DNA of 64,000 nt from Faecalibacterium sp. I4-3-84 (GTDB lineage Bacteria; Bacillota; Clostridia; Oscillospirales; Ruminococcaceae). A model generated the notes under the pieces. The model had not been told where the DNA came from and did not search any database. It saw nothing but the letters and a program-made list of their open reading frames with translations. The position numbers were made by a program, and so were the translations under genes. The stretch is taken from NCBI RefSeq assembly GCF_023347255.1, contig NZ_CP094466.1, forward strand, positions 434,001-498,000, read 5' to 3'. Positions 18,435 through 28,572 of this stretch are shown in pieces. Within the stretch, counting starts at the first letter, position 1. Every line of letters starts with the position of its first letter.

Positions 18435-18845
18435 ATGTCAAAACCCAAAATCGCCTTTATCTGTGTCCATAATTCCTGCCGCAGTCAGATTGCCGAAGCC
18501 TTTGGCAAGGTACTGGCCGCAGATGTGTTTGAAAGCTACTCGGCTGGAACCGAAACCAAACCGCAGATCAATCAGGATGCTGTGCGCCTGATGAAAGAAC
18601 TATATGGCATCGACATGGAAAAGGCACAGTATTCCAAGCTGATTTCTGCAATTCCAAAGCCGGATATCGCTATTTCCATGGGCTGCAATGTCAGCTGCCC
18701 GTTCATTGGCAGACCTTTTGATGAGAATTGGGGTCTGGATGACCCCACCGGAAAAAGCGATAATGAATTCAAAGCAGTCATAGAGCAGATTCGTCAGAAT
18801 GTTCTTGCGTTAAAATCGAAACTTTACGATGGTTCCAGTTTTTGA
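18435..18845 (+). CDS. arsC: Arsenate reductase, low-molecular-weight phosphatase type
   Basis: ATG 18435 is preceded by GGGGAAGGA. The 136-residue product has the P-loop CVHNSCRSQ (CX5R) at residues 10-18 and the Asp motif DDPTGKS near 100, the layout of thioredoxin-coupled ArsC enzymes. The paired resolving cysteines typical of the family appear in MGCNVSCP. No arsB, acr3 or arsR lies nearby, so it is a lone cargo gene. A terminator follows at 18916. Confidence 0.87.
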   Translation: MSKPKIAFICVHNSCRSQIAEAFGKVLAADVFESYSAGTETKPQINQDAVRLMKELYGIDMEKAQYSKLISAIPKPDIAISMGCNVSCPFIGRPFDENWGLDDPTGKSDNEFKAVIEQIRQNVLALKSKLYDGSSF

Positions 18846-18915
18846 AACCCTCAAAAGTGAGGTCTTGATAGAACGCTTCGATTCATGCTGTACTAAAACC
18901 AGTTTTAATTCCATA

Positions 18916-18948
18916 AGCGAGTGACCTGAAAAGGCCGCTCGCTTTTTT
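18916..18948 (+). terminator. Rho-independent terminator after arsC cargo
   Basis: AGCGAG pairs with CTCGCT around an ACCTGAAAAGGCC loop and is followed by six T. It separates the cargo block from the helicase gene. Confidence 0.8.
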
Positions 18949-18979
18949 GTTTTCCACGAAACATGAAGGGAGGAACGCA

Positions 18980-21900
18980 ATGCCAAATAAAACGCAAGAA
19001 TATCTTAATCTCGCCCAGCAAACGGCAAAGGAACTGACCCGGTATTGGGAAAACTGGACGGACTATCTGACCACTGCATCCCGGTTGTATAAATACAGCT
19101 ATGCAGACCAGCTCATGATCTACGCCCAGCGTCCTGATGCTACCGCCTGTGCCAGTTTCGACCTCTGGAACAACCGCATGAACCGATACGTCAGGCATGG
19201 CTCCAAGGGCATCGCCCTGTTAGACCAGTCCAGCAGTGTCCCACGTCTGCACTATGTCTTTGATGTGAGCGATACCGGGGTGCGCTGCAATTCTCGTGAC
19301 CCTGAGGTGTGGCAGCTCGGCCCTGATCTGGTTCAGCCTGTGTCAGAAATGCTTGCCAGAGAATACGGTGTCCGGCATGAACGAATCACCCAGCAGATCG
19401 CGGACATTTGCGGCAAGCTGGTGGATTGCTATTGGGATAACAACAGCGGTGACATTCTCGACATCGTTGACGGCTCGTTCCTGATGGATTATGATGAAGC
19501 CGGACAGGAGTTCCAGTTCAAAAGTGCCGCTGCAATCAGCATCACCTATGCTGTCCTTGAACGATGCGGTTTTGAGCCGGAAGGACATTTTGACCGGGAC
19601 GATTTTCAGGCCATCTTCTCCTTTTCCACTCCTGCCGCCGTGTATGCGTTGGGCACCGCAGTCAGCGAGTGCAGCCGGGATGTGCTGCGCAACATCGAAA
19701 GAACCGTAAAGACGACAATCCGCCGCCGCAATGTAGAAAGGAGCCAGTATGAATATGAACAGCAGGAACGTGACCTACTCGACCATCGGGGATTATCAGC
19801 TCCCGAACCTGACCCTGCCCCGGCAGGAGAAAACACTGGGCAAGTACGGGCGACTGCGCCGGACTTACCTGATGAAGCATCGCCCGGTGCTGTACAACTC
19901 GATGCTTCTGTCGGGAACTCTGCATCCGCACCTGTTGGAGGTGGAGCAAACCGCAGAGAGCCGGATGCGGCAGACCATGCAGGAGTTGCTGAAACAGAAC
20001 CCGGCTCCGAACAAGGAGCAGTATCAGATGGAGTGGGTGCAGCACATGAACAGCCTGAAAGCACAGGCCGAGGAACTGGTGATGAACGAGCTGATTTACA
20101 GCTAAGTTTCTTCGATGCACACATTCCCACCGAAGCTGAACAAATTGAATCCATCGACCAAGCGGAGAGCGAAAAATCGCCCTCCGCTTTCTCTTTGTCA
20201 CAGGCTGAGATCGAAAACGCGCTGCGGAGAGGTTCTAACTTTGAAAACAGCAAACTTCGCATCTGGAAAATTTATCAGCTCCAGCCTGACCGAAAACTCC
20301 GGGCAAAAGCTCTTGCGAAAGAATATGCCCCAAACGGACCCGGCGGCTCCTCGCACACCTATCTGGACGGAAGCAATGGTTGGCTCGATCATGACAGCAA
20401 GGGGCTGACGTTTGAACACTATCCAGACCATCAGAAAGTGCTTTTCCGCTGGAATCAGGTCGAAAAATATATCGACCTGATGATTCAGTCTGACCGCTAT
20501 CTGTCGGATAAAGAGAAAAGAACCATTGACTTCCCCCTTGAGCTGAACGCCGCCAGTGCTGCCGAATACACGGCATTAAAGGAACAGTACCCGGACACTC
20601 TCGTTGGATTTGAAGCAGGTGGCAATTTTATGTTCTATGGAGAAGATGCCGCTAAAGTTGCCAAAATCATCAACAGTGCTTTGTTCACGAGAGACACCGC
20701 GCTGGGCGAAGTTCAGGTCACAGGCTTTTCTCCTCGCTTATGGGCAAGAAAGTCAAAAGAATTATGGTCTGCGGGCAATGATGTCTATCTTGCCGGGTTA
20801 AACGAAGATGGCACTCACCATCAGACCAAGCATCTGCGCAAAGAGGACTATCTTCCCATTGGCTCCATTATCAATATGGATAGCCGTGAATTTCGGATTG
20901 ATAGGGTGGACTTTAATAAGGGCAAAGTTTCTTTGCAGGATATGGCACTGGCCGATATGCGGGTGCCGATTTTTCGGGAAGAACCGCTGTCTGTTGTCCG
21001 GGAATTGTACGAACAGCAAGACGAAGCTCTTGACACCGCTCCCGAAAAAGCAGTCGATTATAAGGTCGGGGATGATGCCGTTGTTGAACTGCCTACCCGA
21101 ACCATCGAGGGAAAGGTCGGCTATGTTGGTGAAACCGATGTGCGCATCGACACCAGTGCGCAGGGCTATTCGTGGAGCAACGAGGTGTTGAACAAACAGC
21201 AGTTCGAGGACAGTCTGCGACGGAATGAGCCTACGTCTGATGAATCACTGGACAAGCTGCCTATTTCTGTAGAGGTCAACGGCGAATGGCAGACCTTCCC
21301 GGATGCCGCTGCCTTGGATGAAGCCCTGAATGCCGAACCTGCGCCGGAGCCTGCCGGGAACTTCCACATCACGGACGACCATCTGGGCGAGGGCGGCGCA
21401 AAGCAGAAGTATGCCCGGAATATTGCAGCTATCCGCACCCTGTTTCAGTTGGAACAGGAACACCGTGGAGCCACCGCCGAGGAACAGGAAGTGCTTTCGC
21501 AGTATGTGGGCTGGGGTGATCTGCCGGATGCCTTTGACCCGGATAAGAGCAACTGGTCAAAAGAGTACACGGAACTGAAAGGGCTGCTCTCCGAGGACGA
21601 GTATGCCGCAGCCCGCAGCTCCGTGCTGAATGCCCACTACACCAGCCCCACCGTGATCCGTGGTATCTACGATGCGGTGGAGCGTATGGGTTTCCGCAGC
21701 GGTAACATTCTGGAACCTAGTATGGGCGTGGGCAACTTCTTTGGAATGCTGCCGGACACCATGCAGGACAGCCGCTTGTACGGTGTGGAATTGGATTCCA
21801 TCACCGGGCGCATTGCGAAAAAACTGTATCCGCAGGCTGACATTACTGTTGCTGGCTTTGAGACCACCGACAGGCGTGACTTTTATGATCTAGCCGTGGG

Positions 21901-24900
21901 CAACGTACCTTTTGGTCAGTATAAAGTCAACGACAAGGCGTACAACAAGCTGGGATTCTCCATCCACAATTATTTCTTTGCGAAAGCCATCGACCAAGTG
22001 CGTCCGGGCGGCATTGTGGCGTTTGTGACTTCTCGTTATACCATGGACAGCAAGGACAGCACCGCCCGCAAACACATGGCAGAGCGTGCCGATTTGCTGG
22101 GTGCTATCCGTCTGCCGAATAATGCGTTTCGCGCCAATGCTGGCACAGATGTTGTCAGCGACATTATTTTCCTGCAAAAGCGCGACCGTCCCATTGACCA
22201 TGAGCCGGACTGGGTGCAGTTGGGCAAAACAGAAGATGGCTTTGCCATCAACCAGTATTTCGCAGACCACCCGGAGATGGTTCTGGGCGTACTCTCCACC
22301 GAAAGCACCCAGTATGGACGAGAGGAACTGACGGTTGCGCCCCTTGAGGGCACCAGCCTTGCCGACCAACTTGCAGAAGCAGTACAGCATATTGAGGGGC
22401 AATACGCCGAAGTTGAGGTGGAAACACCAGATATTGCGGATGCCGAAAATGAGAAGCACATTCTCCCGGCTGACCCGGAGGTCAAAAACTTCTCCTATAC
22501 CGTAGTGGACGGCGAAGTTTTCTACCGGGAAAATTCCGTGATGACGCAGGTAGAACTTTCCGACACCGCCAAGGGGCGCGTCACCGGCATGGTGGAACTG
22601 CGCCAGATCGTCAACGACCTGATCGACCAGCAGTTGAACGACTACCCGGACGAGGACATCAAGGCAACACAGGAGCGTTTGAACGCCGCCTACGATGCCT
22701 TTACCGCCAAATATGGCTTGCTGAACGACCGCAAAAACGGGCGGCTGTTTGAGCAGGATTCCTCGTATTATCTGCTGTGCTCACTGGAAAATCTGGACGA
22801 GCAGGGGCAGCTCAAGAGCAAGGCTGCAATGTTCACCAAGCGCACTATCCGCCCGGAACGCACCGTCACCAGCGTGGATACCCCCAGCGAAGCGTTGGCG
22901 GTGTCCATCGGAGAACACGGCAAGGTGGATTTACCCTATATGGCAGAACTGCTGGGTACGCCCGGCGAGTACGGGCGCATTACCACCGAACTTTCCGGTG
23001 TGATCTTCAAAGACCCTGCCGCCGACCCCACCGACCCTGAAGCAGGCTGGCAGATGGCAGACGAGTACCTGTCCGGCGATGTCCGGGCAAAGCTGCGAAT
23101 GGCGCAGTTCGCCGCCGAAACGAACCCGGAGTTTGTGGTCAATGTGGATGCGCTAACTAAGGCGCAGCCCAGAGAACTGGAAGCCTCAGAAATTGATGTG
23201 CGGTTGGGCGCAACATGGCTGAACCCGGACATTATTCAGAAGTTTATGACCGAGACGTTCCAGATCCCCTACTATCTGCGCCATGCAGTCAAAGTGAGGT
23301 ATTCTCCTTATACCGCAGAGTGGCGCGTGGAGGGCAAGACCGCCACCGGGCGGAGCGATATTATCTCCTCCGAGACCTACGGCACATCCCGTGCCAATGC
23401 CTACAAGATTCTGGAGGAGACCCTGAACCTGAAAGATGTCCGCATCTATGACACGATCGAGGATGCCGAGGGCAAGCCCAAACGGGTGCTGAACAAGCGG
23501 GAAACCATGCTGGCGCAGCAGAAGCAACAGGTCATCAAGGATGCTTTCGCCAACTGGGTCTGGCAAGACCCTCAGCGGCGCATTGCGCTGGTGAAGCAGT
23601 ATAACGAGCTGTTCAACTCCACCCGCCCCCGTGAGTATGATGGCTCCCACATCCATTTTGTCGGCATGAACCCGGAGATCACCCTCCGGGAACACCAGCG
23701 AAATGCCATCGCCCATGTGCTTTATGGCGGTAACACGCTGCTTGCACACGAAGTTGGTGCGGGCAAGACCTACGAAATGGCGGCATCTGCCATGGAAGCA
23801 AAACGGCTGGGGCTGTGCCAGAAATCCCTCTTTGTGGTGCCCAACCATTTGACAGAGCAGTGGGCTTCGGAGTTTTTGAACCTCTACCCTAACGCAAAAC
23901 TTTTGGTAGCACGGCGCAAGGACTTTGAAACTGCCAATCGCAAAAAATTCTGTGCCCGCATCGCCACCGGGGACTATGATGCCGTCATCATTGGCCATTC
24001 GCAGTTTGAGCGCATTCCGCTGTCTTTTGAGCGGCAGGAGCGCATTATTCAGGAGCAGATTTACGAGACCCTTGCCGCCATCAACGAACTGAAAGCCCAT
24101 GCAGGCGAGAATTTCTCTATCAAGCAGATGGAAAAGACCCGGAAAACGCTGGAAACCAAGCTGGAAAAACTGCGCTCCGATGAGCGCAAGGACGATGTAA
24201 TCACCTTTGAGCAACTAGGCGTTGACAGGCTTTTTGTGGACGAGAGCCATTTTTACAAGAACCTCTTTTTGACCACAAAAATGCGGAATGTCGCAGGATT
24301 ATCCACCAGCGAAGCCCAGAAATCCAGCGATATGTTCGGCAAGTGCCGCTATCTGGACGAGATCACCGGCGGGCGTGGCGTGGTGTTCGCTACCGGCACC
24401 CCGGTGAGCAACTCCATGACCGAGTTGTACACGGTCATGCGGTACTTGCAATACAGCACCTTGCAGCAGAAAAAGCTGACCCACTTCGACTGCTGGGCAT
24501 CTACCTTTGGAGAGACCACCACTGCAATCGAACTAGCCCCGGAAGGTACAGGCTATCGGGCGAGAACGAGATTTGCAAAGTTCTTCAATCTCCCGGAGTT
24601 AATGTCGATGTTCAAGGAGGTTGCGGACATTAAAACTAGCGACCAGCTTCATCTGCCGGTGCCGGTTGCAAAGTTTGAAACCGTGGTGGCAAAGCCCTCG
24701 GAAATTCAGAAGGAAATGGTGCAGGAACTGAGCAAGCGTGCGGCAGAAATCCACTCCGGTGCAGTAGATGCCTCCGTGGACAATATGCTCTGCGTCACAA
24801 ACGACGGCAGAAAGATTGGCTTGGATGTTCGCCTGATGAACCCCATGCTGCCGGACGACCCCAACAGCAAGCTGAACGTCTGTGTGCGGAACGTGCTGAA

Positions 24901-26221
24901 GATCTGGGATGAGGGCAAAGATCAGAAGCTGACCCAGCTTTTGTTCTGCGACCTCTCCACTCCGAAAAATGACGGCAACTTCAACGTCTACGATGACATT
25001 CGCAAAAAGCTGATCGCTGCCGGTGTGCCGGAAAACGAGATCGAGTTCATCCACAACGCCGACACCGAAGCGAAAAAGGCGGCATTGTTCTCCAAAGTGC
25101 GCTCTGGCGATGTGCGAGTTTTGCTCGGAAGCACTGCAAAAATGGGAGCGGGCACCAACGTCCAGTCCCGGCTTGTGGCAGTGCATCATCTGGATGTTGG
25201 CTGGAAGCCCAGCGACATGACCCAGCGCAACGGGCGAATCATCCGGCAGGGCAACATGAATAAGGAAGTCAAGGTGTTCAATTACGTCACGGAAGGGACA
25301 TTTGACTCGTACTTGTTTCAGACCCTTGAGAATAAACAGCGATTCATCAGCCAAATCATGACTTCCAAATCTCCGGTGCGCTCCTGCGAGGACGTGGACG
25401 AGCAGGCACTTTCCTATGCGGAGATCAAGGCACTGTGCGCCGGAAATCCGCTCATCAAGGAAAAGATGGACTTGGACGTTCAGGTCGCCAAGCTGAAGGT
25501 GCTGAAAGCCGACCACCAGAGCCAAAAGTTCCGTCTGCAAGACAAGCTGCTGACCAAATTCCCGGCTGACATTCGGGAAACGAACGCCTATATTGCTGGG
25601 GTGAAAGCGGACGCACAGCTTGCCGCCGCCCACCCGCAGGGCAAGGAGGAGTTTTGCGGCATGACCATCAAGGGCGTGACCTACGATGAGAAAAAGACCG
25701 CCGGTGAGCGTCTGGTGCTTGCTTGTTCTGAACTGCCAAACGCCGAAGAAAAAGTCATCGGCAGCTACCGGGGCTTTGAGTTGTCTCTGCGGTTCGATAC
25801 CTTCCGCAGCGAATATCAGGCGATTCTGAAGGGTCAGCGGAGGTACCCGGTAGCACTGGGCACCGACCCGCTGGGCAACATTATCCGTCTGGATAATTCG
25901 CTGAACAACTTCCCGGAGCGCATTAACTCTGCTGAGAATGAACTAGCCACTCTGCATCAGCAGCAGGCGGCGGCGCAAATCGAAGTGGAAAAGCCCTTCC
26001 CACAGGAGGAAGAACTGACAGAGAAGTCCGCACGGCTTGCGGAACTGAACGCTCAGTTGGATGTGGACGAAAAGAGCCATGAGCCGGAACAGGACGAGGA
26101 AGAACAGGAGAATGTCTCTCGCCGCCCCTCGGTGCTGGCGGCACTGGAAGAAAAATCCGATAAGCCGGAGCCGGTGAAGCCCTTCCGCAGCTATTATGAT
26201 AAGGATGGTGATGCCCGATGA
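18980..26221 (+). CDS. Large N6-methylase/SNF2-type helicase fusion of Tn1549-like ICEs
   Basis: ATG 18980 has GGGAGGA at 18968-18974 and the product is 2413 residues. It contains in order an N-terminal ArdC-like region and a low-complexity linker (about 260-380). An N6-adenine methylase follows, with EPSMGVGNFF near 912 and NVPFG in place of NPPY near 975. Then comes a SNF2-like helicase with VGAGKTYEM near 1591, DESH near 1753, ATGTPVSNS and QRNGRIIRQG near 2083, and a coiled C-terminal part. Such proteins are constant in Tn1549-type ICEs and probably protect or process the transferring DNA. The linker region is also read as tnpV in another frame. The stop overlaps mobC. Confidence 0.93.
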   Translation: MPNKTQEYLNLAQQTAKELTRYWENWTDYLTTASRLYKYSYADQLMIYAQRPDATACASFDLWNNRMNRYVRHGSKGIALLDQSSSVPRLHYVFDVSDTGVRCNSRDPEVWQLGPDLVQPVSEMLAREYGVRHERITQQIADICGKLVDCYWDNNSGDILDIVDGSFLMDYDEAGQEFQFKSAAAISITYAVLERCGFEPEGHFDRDDFQAIFSFSTPAAVYALGTAVSECSRDVLRNIERTVKTTIRRRNVERSQYEYEQQERDLLDHRGLSAPEPDPAPAGENTGQVRATAPDLPDEASPGAVQLDASVGNSASAPVGGGANRREPDAADHAGVAETEPGSEQGAVSDGVGAAHEQPESTGRGTGDERADLQLSFFDAHIPTEAEQIESIDQAESEKSPSAFSLSQAEIENALRRGSNFENSKLRIWKIYQLQPDRKLRAKALAKEYAPNGPGGSSHTYLDGSNGWLDHDSKGLTFEHYPDHQKVLFRWNQVEKYIDLMIQSDRYLSDKEKRTIDFPLELNAASAAEYTALKEQYPDTLVGFEAGGNFMFYGEDAAKVAKIINSALFTRDTALGEVQVTGFSPRLWARKSKELWSAGNDVYLAGLNEDGTHHQTKHLRKEDYLPIGSIINMDSREFRIDRVDFNKGKVSLQDMALADMRVPIFREEPLSVVRELYEQQDEALDTAPEKAVDYKVGDDAVVELPTRTIEGKVGYVGETDVRIDTSAQGYSWSNEVLNKQQFEDSLRRNEPTSDESLDKLPISVEVNGEWQTFPDAAALDEALNAEPAPEPAGNFHITDDHLGEGGAKQKYARNIAAIRTLFQLEQEHRGATAEEQEVLSQYVGWGDLPDAFDPDKSNWSKEYTELKGLLSEDEYAAARSSVLNAHYTSPTVIRGIYDAVERMGFRSGNILEPSMGVGNFFGMLPDTMQDSRLYGVELDSITGRIAKKLYPQADITVAGFETTDRRDFYDLAVGNVPFGQYKVNDKAYNKLGFSIHNYFFAKAIDQVRPGGIVAFVTSRYTMDSKDSTARKHMAERADLLGAIRLPNNAFRANAGTDVVSDIIFLQKRDRPIDHEPDWVQLGKTEDGFAINQYFADHPEMVLGVLSTESTQYGREELTVAPLEGTSLADQLAEAVQHIEGQYAEVEVETPDIADAENEKHILPADPEVKNFSYTVVDGEVFYRENSVMTQVELSDTAKGRVTGMVELRQIVNDLIDQQLNDYPDEDIKATQERLNAAYDAFTAKYGLLNDRKNGRLFEQDSSYYLLCSLENLDEQGQLKSKAAMFTKRTIRPERTVTSVDTPSEALAVSIGEHGKVDLPYMAELLGTPGEYGRITTELSGVIFKDPAADPTDPEAGWQMADEYLSGDVRAKLRMAQFAAETNPEFVVNVDALTKAQPRELEASEIDVRLGATWLNPDIIQKFMTETFQIPYYLRHAVKVRYSPYTAEWRVEGKTATGRSDIISSETYGTSRANAYKILEETLNLKDVRIYDTIEDAEGKPKRVLNKRETMLAQQKQQVIKDAFANWVWQDPQRRIALVKQYNELFNSTRPREYDGSHIHFVGMNPEITLREHQRNAIAHVLYGGNTLLAHEVGAGKTYEMAASAMEAKRLGLCQKSLFVVPNHLTEQWASEFLNLYPNAKLLVARRKDFETANRKKFCARIATGDYDAVIIGHSQFERIPLSFERQERIIQEQIYETLAAINELKAHAGENFSIKQMEKTRKTLETKLEKLRSDERKDDVITFEQLGVDRLFVDESHFYKNLFLTTKMRNVAGLSTSEAQKSSDMFGKCRYLDEITGGRGVVFATGTPVSNSMTELYTVMRYLQYSTLQQKKLTHFDCWASTFGETTTAIELAPEGTGYRARTRFAKFFNLPELMSMFKEVADIKTSDQLHLPVPVAKFETVVAKPSEIQKEMVQELSKRAAEIHSGAVDASVDNMLCVTNDGRKIGLDVRLMNPMLPDDPNSKLNVCVRNVLKIWDEGKDQKLTQLLFCDLSTPKNDGNFNVYDDIRKKLIAAGVPENEIEFIHNADTEAKKAALFSKVRSGDVRVLLGSTAKMGAGTNVQSRLVAVHHLDVGWKPSDMTQRNGRIIRQGNMNKEVKVFNYVTEGTFDSYLFQTLENKQRFISQIMTSKSPVRSCEDVDEQALSYAEIKALCAGNPLIKEKMDLDVQVAKLKVLKADHQSQKFRLQDKLLTKFPADIRETNAYIAGVKADAQLAAAHPQGKEEFCGMTIKGVTYDEKKTAGERLVLACSELPNAEEKVIGSYRGFELSLRFDTFRSEYQAILKGQRRYPVALGTDPLGNIIRLDNSLNNFPERINSAENELATLHQQQAAAQIEVEKPFPQEEELTEKSARLAELNAQLDVDEKSHEPEQDEEEQENVSRRPSVLAALEEKSDKPEPVKPFRSYYDKDGDAR
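19749..20105 (+). CDS. tnpV: TnpV-like protein overlapping the helicase gene in another frame
   Basis: ATG 19749 lies five bases after AAGGAG (19738-19743) and opens 118 residues wholly inside the helicase gene, in a different forward frame. The product reads YSTIGDYQLPNLTLP, GKYGRLRRTYL, LLLSGTLHPHL and ends EELVMNELIYS, matching transposon-encoded TnpV proteins along their whole length. The helicase frame is low-complexity across the same bases (Pro/Glu/Gly/Ala-rich). The recognisable constraint therefore lies in the tnpV frame. This looks like genuine dual coding. The role of TnpV is unknown. Confidence 0.8.
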   Translation: MNMNSRNVTYSTIGDYQLPNLTLPRQEKTLGKYGRLRRTYLMKHRPVLYNSMLLSGTLHPHLLEVEQTAESRMRQTMQELLKQNPAPNKEQYQMEWVQHMNSLKAQAEELVMNELIYS

Positions 26222-26550
26222 AAGAAAAGCGGGACGAGATCATCATCCTGAGAACCACAAAAACTGAGAAGAACCGCATTTATGAAAAGATGCTGGGCAT
26301 GGGCATCCGCAGCCTGAGTGCCTATATCCGCAAAATGGCACTGGACGGATACTGCCTGAACCTTGACTTGCCGCAACTGCGGCGCATGGCGTATCTCTTG
26401 CAGATGTGCAGCAACAACCTGAATCAGTACGCCAAAGCCGCTAATGAAAATGGTCGGGTCTATGCCGCCGACATGGAGGACCTGCGGCAGCGGCTGGATG
26501 AACTGATTGAGATTGGTCGGCAGATCCTTTCCCGGCTGGCTGATCTCTAA
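26218..26550 (+). CDS. mobC: MobC family relaxosome accessory protein
   Basis: ATG 26218 overlaps the helicase stop (ATGA). The 110-residue product has an N-terminal ribbon-helix-helix-like segment (RTTKTEKNRIYEKMLGMGIR) and the C-terminal MobC helix pattern (MCSNNLNQYAKAANENG). MobC proteins bind oriT beside the relaxase and help open the strands. The relaxase follows 430 bases downstream. Confidence 0.87.
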   Translation: MKEKRDEIIILRTTKTEKNRIYEKMLGMGIRSLSAYIRKMALDGYCLNLDLPQLRRMAYLLQMCSNNLNQYAKAANENGRVYAADMEDLRQRLDELIEIGRQILSRLADL

Positions 26551-26556
26551 ATTTCT

Positions 26557-26587
26557 CCTCGCAGTTGGAGGGCTGCGGGGCTACATA
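26557..26587 (+). other. Intercistronic hairpin with TACATA (site 4)
   Basis: CCTCGCAG pairs with CTGCGGGG (26573-26580), followed by TACATA at 26582-26587. It lies just after the mobC stop, in the stretch where oriT may also be expected. Confidence 0.55.
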
Positions 26588-26653
26588 TAGGTTGACATCC
26601 TTGCAAGGGGTGTGGAGATGCCTTTATAATAAAGTCGAAAGGCGGTGCTTGCT

Positions 26654-26929
26654 ATGAGGTTCGTTTTTAAGATGATCGTTTTCCCGTTTTGGCTGCTTAC
26701 AGCTTACCTTGCGCTGATGCTGAAATGGACGCTGAACCTGTCGGCGTTTGTGCTGGCGCTGCCCATGCTGTATATTTTCGGCTGCGGTCTTTATACGCTG
26801 TACTGCCGGGAGTGGATGCAGTTCTTGATTTTGCTGGTGGCAGAGTTTGGCTGCTTCCTGCTCATCACCGCCGGAACGGTCATTGTGGAAGCCGTAGAAT
26901 GGCTCAGCGGTTGGATTGCAGAATTATAA
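26654..26929 (+). CDS. Small ICE membrane protein
   Basis: ATG 26654 is spaced properly from AAAGGCGG; the in-frame GTG 26645 is too close. The 91-residue product has three predicted membrane helices (about 5-25, 32-50, 58-85) and no other motif. Genes of this size and topology lie between mobC and the relaxase in related elements. Function is unknown. Confidence 0.6.
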   Translation: MRFVFKMIVFPFWLLTAYLALMLKWTLNLSAFVLALPMLYIFGCGLYTLYCREWMQFLILLVAEFGCFLLITAGTVIVEAVEWLSGWIAEL

Positions 26930-26982
26930 AATTTTTATGCCGCCATTGTGCGGCATTTTCTTTTTGCCGGGAGGTGGTAGAA

Positions 26983-28368
26983 CTGGCTGCAACACGCTTG
27001 ATTGCGCTGCACAAAAACAAAGGCAAGTCGGTTGCGGCCTGCCTGAAAAGCCGAACAGATTACGCCCAGAACCCGGACAAGACACAGCAGGGCGAACTGG
27101 TCAGCAGTTACGAATGCAGTCCCCTGACCGTGGATGAAGAATTTATGCTTTCCAAACGCCAGTATGAGTTGATGACTGGGCGCAGGCAGAAAAGCGATGT
27201 GATTGCCTATCAAATTCGACAGTCTTTCAAACCCGGTGAGATCACCGCCGAAGAAGCCAACAAGGTGGGCTACGAACTGGCAATGCGTTTCACCAAAGGC
27301 AAGTATGCGTTTATTGTCGCAACGCATACCGACCGAGAACACATTCATAATCACATTATCTACAACTCCACTGCATTGGACAGCACCCGAAAATTCCGGG
27401 ATTTTTTGTTGTCCGGGCTGGCGGTGCAACGGTTGAGCGATTTGATTTGTCTGGAACATCAACTGTCTGTCATTGAAATCAAGCCGTACCGAGAGCGACA
27501 GAAGCGCACCCTTTATCCACCCAGAGAAAGTAATCGAGATAAGTTGTGTGCCGTAATTGACAACATCCTGCTGAACGAGAAAACTGCAAGTTTCGAGGGC
27601 TTCCTTCAAAAGCTGGAACAGCAGGGCTACGAAATCAAACGGGGAAAGTACACTTCGGTCAAAGGAACACGGCAGAAACGCTTTATCCGTTTTCGGACAC
27701 TGGGCGCAGGATACAGTGAAGATGAAATCAAGGCGGTCATTGCCGGAGAAGCCGAACACCGCCCACATCAGAAGCAGCCACCGAAAGAGCAGCCGTTCCA
27801 CCTGTTGGTGGACATTCAGGCAAAGCTCTCCGAGGGCAAAAGCGAAGGCTATGCACGGTGGGCGAAACGCTACAATTTGAAAGAGATGTCCAAGACCTTG
27901 ATTTTTTTGCAGGAAAATAAAATCGGCAGCATCGAAGAAATGCAGGAGCGTGTGGACGCTGCCACTGCCCGTTATCATGAACTTGGTGATTCCATTAAAG
28001 CCTCTGAAAATCGGCTGGCAGAAATTGCGGTGCTGAAAGCGCATATCACCAACTACGCCAAAACGCGACCGGTCTACGATGCCTACCGTAAGACCGGATA
28101 CAGCAAGCGCTTTCTGGAAACGCACCGCACGGAGATCACGTTGCACAAGGCAGCGAAAGCGGCGTTTGATGAAGCCAACTTGAAAAAACTCCCCAAGGTC
28201 AAGGAGTTGGATGTGGAATATTCCAAGCTGCTGACAGAAAAGAAAGTACGCTACCCGGACTACCGCAAAGCGAAAGAAGAAATGCAGGAGCTTCTTCGTG
28301 CAAAGAGAAACGTAGAAATGTTCTTTGCAGAGGAAAAGAGCATTGCCGAAAAAATGAAGTCCCGATAA
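26983..28368 (+). CDS. Relaxase (MobP/Tn1549-type mobilisation nickase)
   Basis: The protein begins AATRLIALHKNKGKSVAACL and carries the metal-binding motif THTDREHIHNHIIYNS near residue 116, typical of relaxases that nick oriT and lead the strand into the channel. The C-terminal half is coiled. Start choice: the position of the family's initiator Met is CTG 26983, eight bases after GGGAGG (26969-26974). GTG 26974 is an in-frame alternative but sits on the ribosome-binding site. Length from 26983 is 461 residues. A strong terminator follows directly. Confidence 0.92.
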   Translation: MAATRLIALHKNKGKSVAACLKSRTDYAQNPDKTQQGELVSSYECSPLTVDEEFMLSKRQYELMTGRRQKSDVIAYQIRQSFKPGEITAEEANKVGYELAMRFTKGKYAFIVATHTDREHIHNHIIYNSTALDSTRKFRDFLLSGLAVQRLSDLICLEHQLSVIEIKPYRERQKRTLYPPRESNRDKLCAVIDNILLNEKTASFEGFLQKLEQQGYEIKRGKYTSVKGTRQKRFIRFRTLGAGYSEDEIKAVIAGEAEHRPHQKQPPKEQPFHLLVDIQAKLSEGKSEGYARWAKRYNLKEMSKTLIFLQENKIGSIEEMQERVDAATARYHELGDSIKASENRLAEIAVLKAHITNYAKTRPVYDAYRKTGYSKRFLETHRTEITLHKAAKAAFDEANLKKLPKVKELDVEYSKLLTEKKVRYPDYRKAKEEMQELLRAKRNVEMFFAEEKSIAEKMKSR

Positions 28369-28373
28369 ATGAA

Positions 28374-28422
28374 GATAGCCTAGGATTCTTCCCTCATGGA
28401 AGAACCCTAGGCTATCTTTTTT
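28374..28422 (+). terminator. Strong terminator after the relaxase
   Basis: GATAGCCTAGG...TTCTTCC pairs with GGAAGAA...CCTAGGCTATC around CTCAT and runs into six T. The stem is about 19 bp, ending the mobilisation operon. Confidence 0.9.
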
Positions 28423-28572
28423 GTTATAAAAGTGTTTAGAACAAACGCGCAGCCTGCATCGGCACGATGCAGAACAAATGGGGTTTGGGCACAGCCCAAC
28501 AAGCATTTTGCAAAGCAAAATAGCATTTGTATAGACGAATGCCCTGCTTGCCGCAACTATGCGTCATTTTGT

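Noticed and set aside
26689-26982. Long 5' extension of the relaxase frame through the small membrane-protein gene
   Set aside because: The extension has no family match and ignores the strong ribosome-binding site at 26969-26974; relaxases of this type begin at AATRLI.
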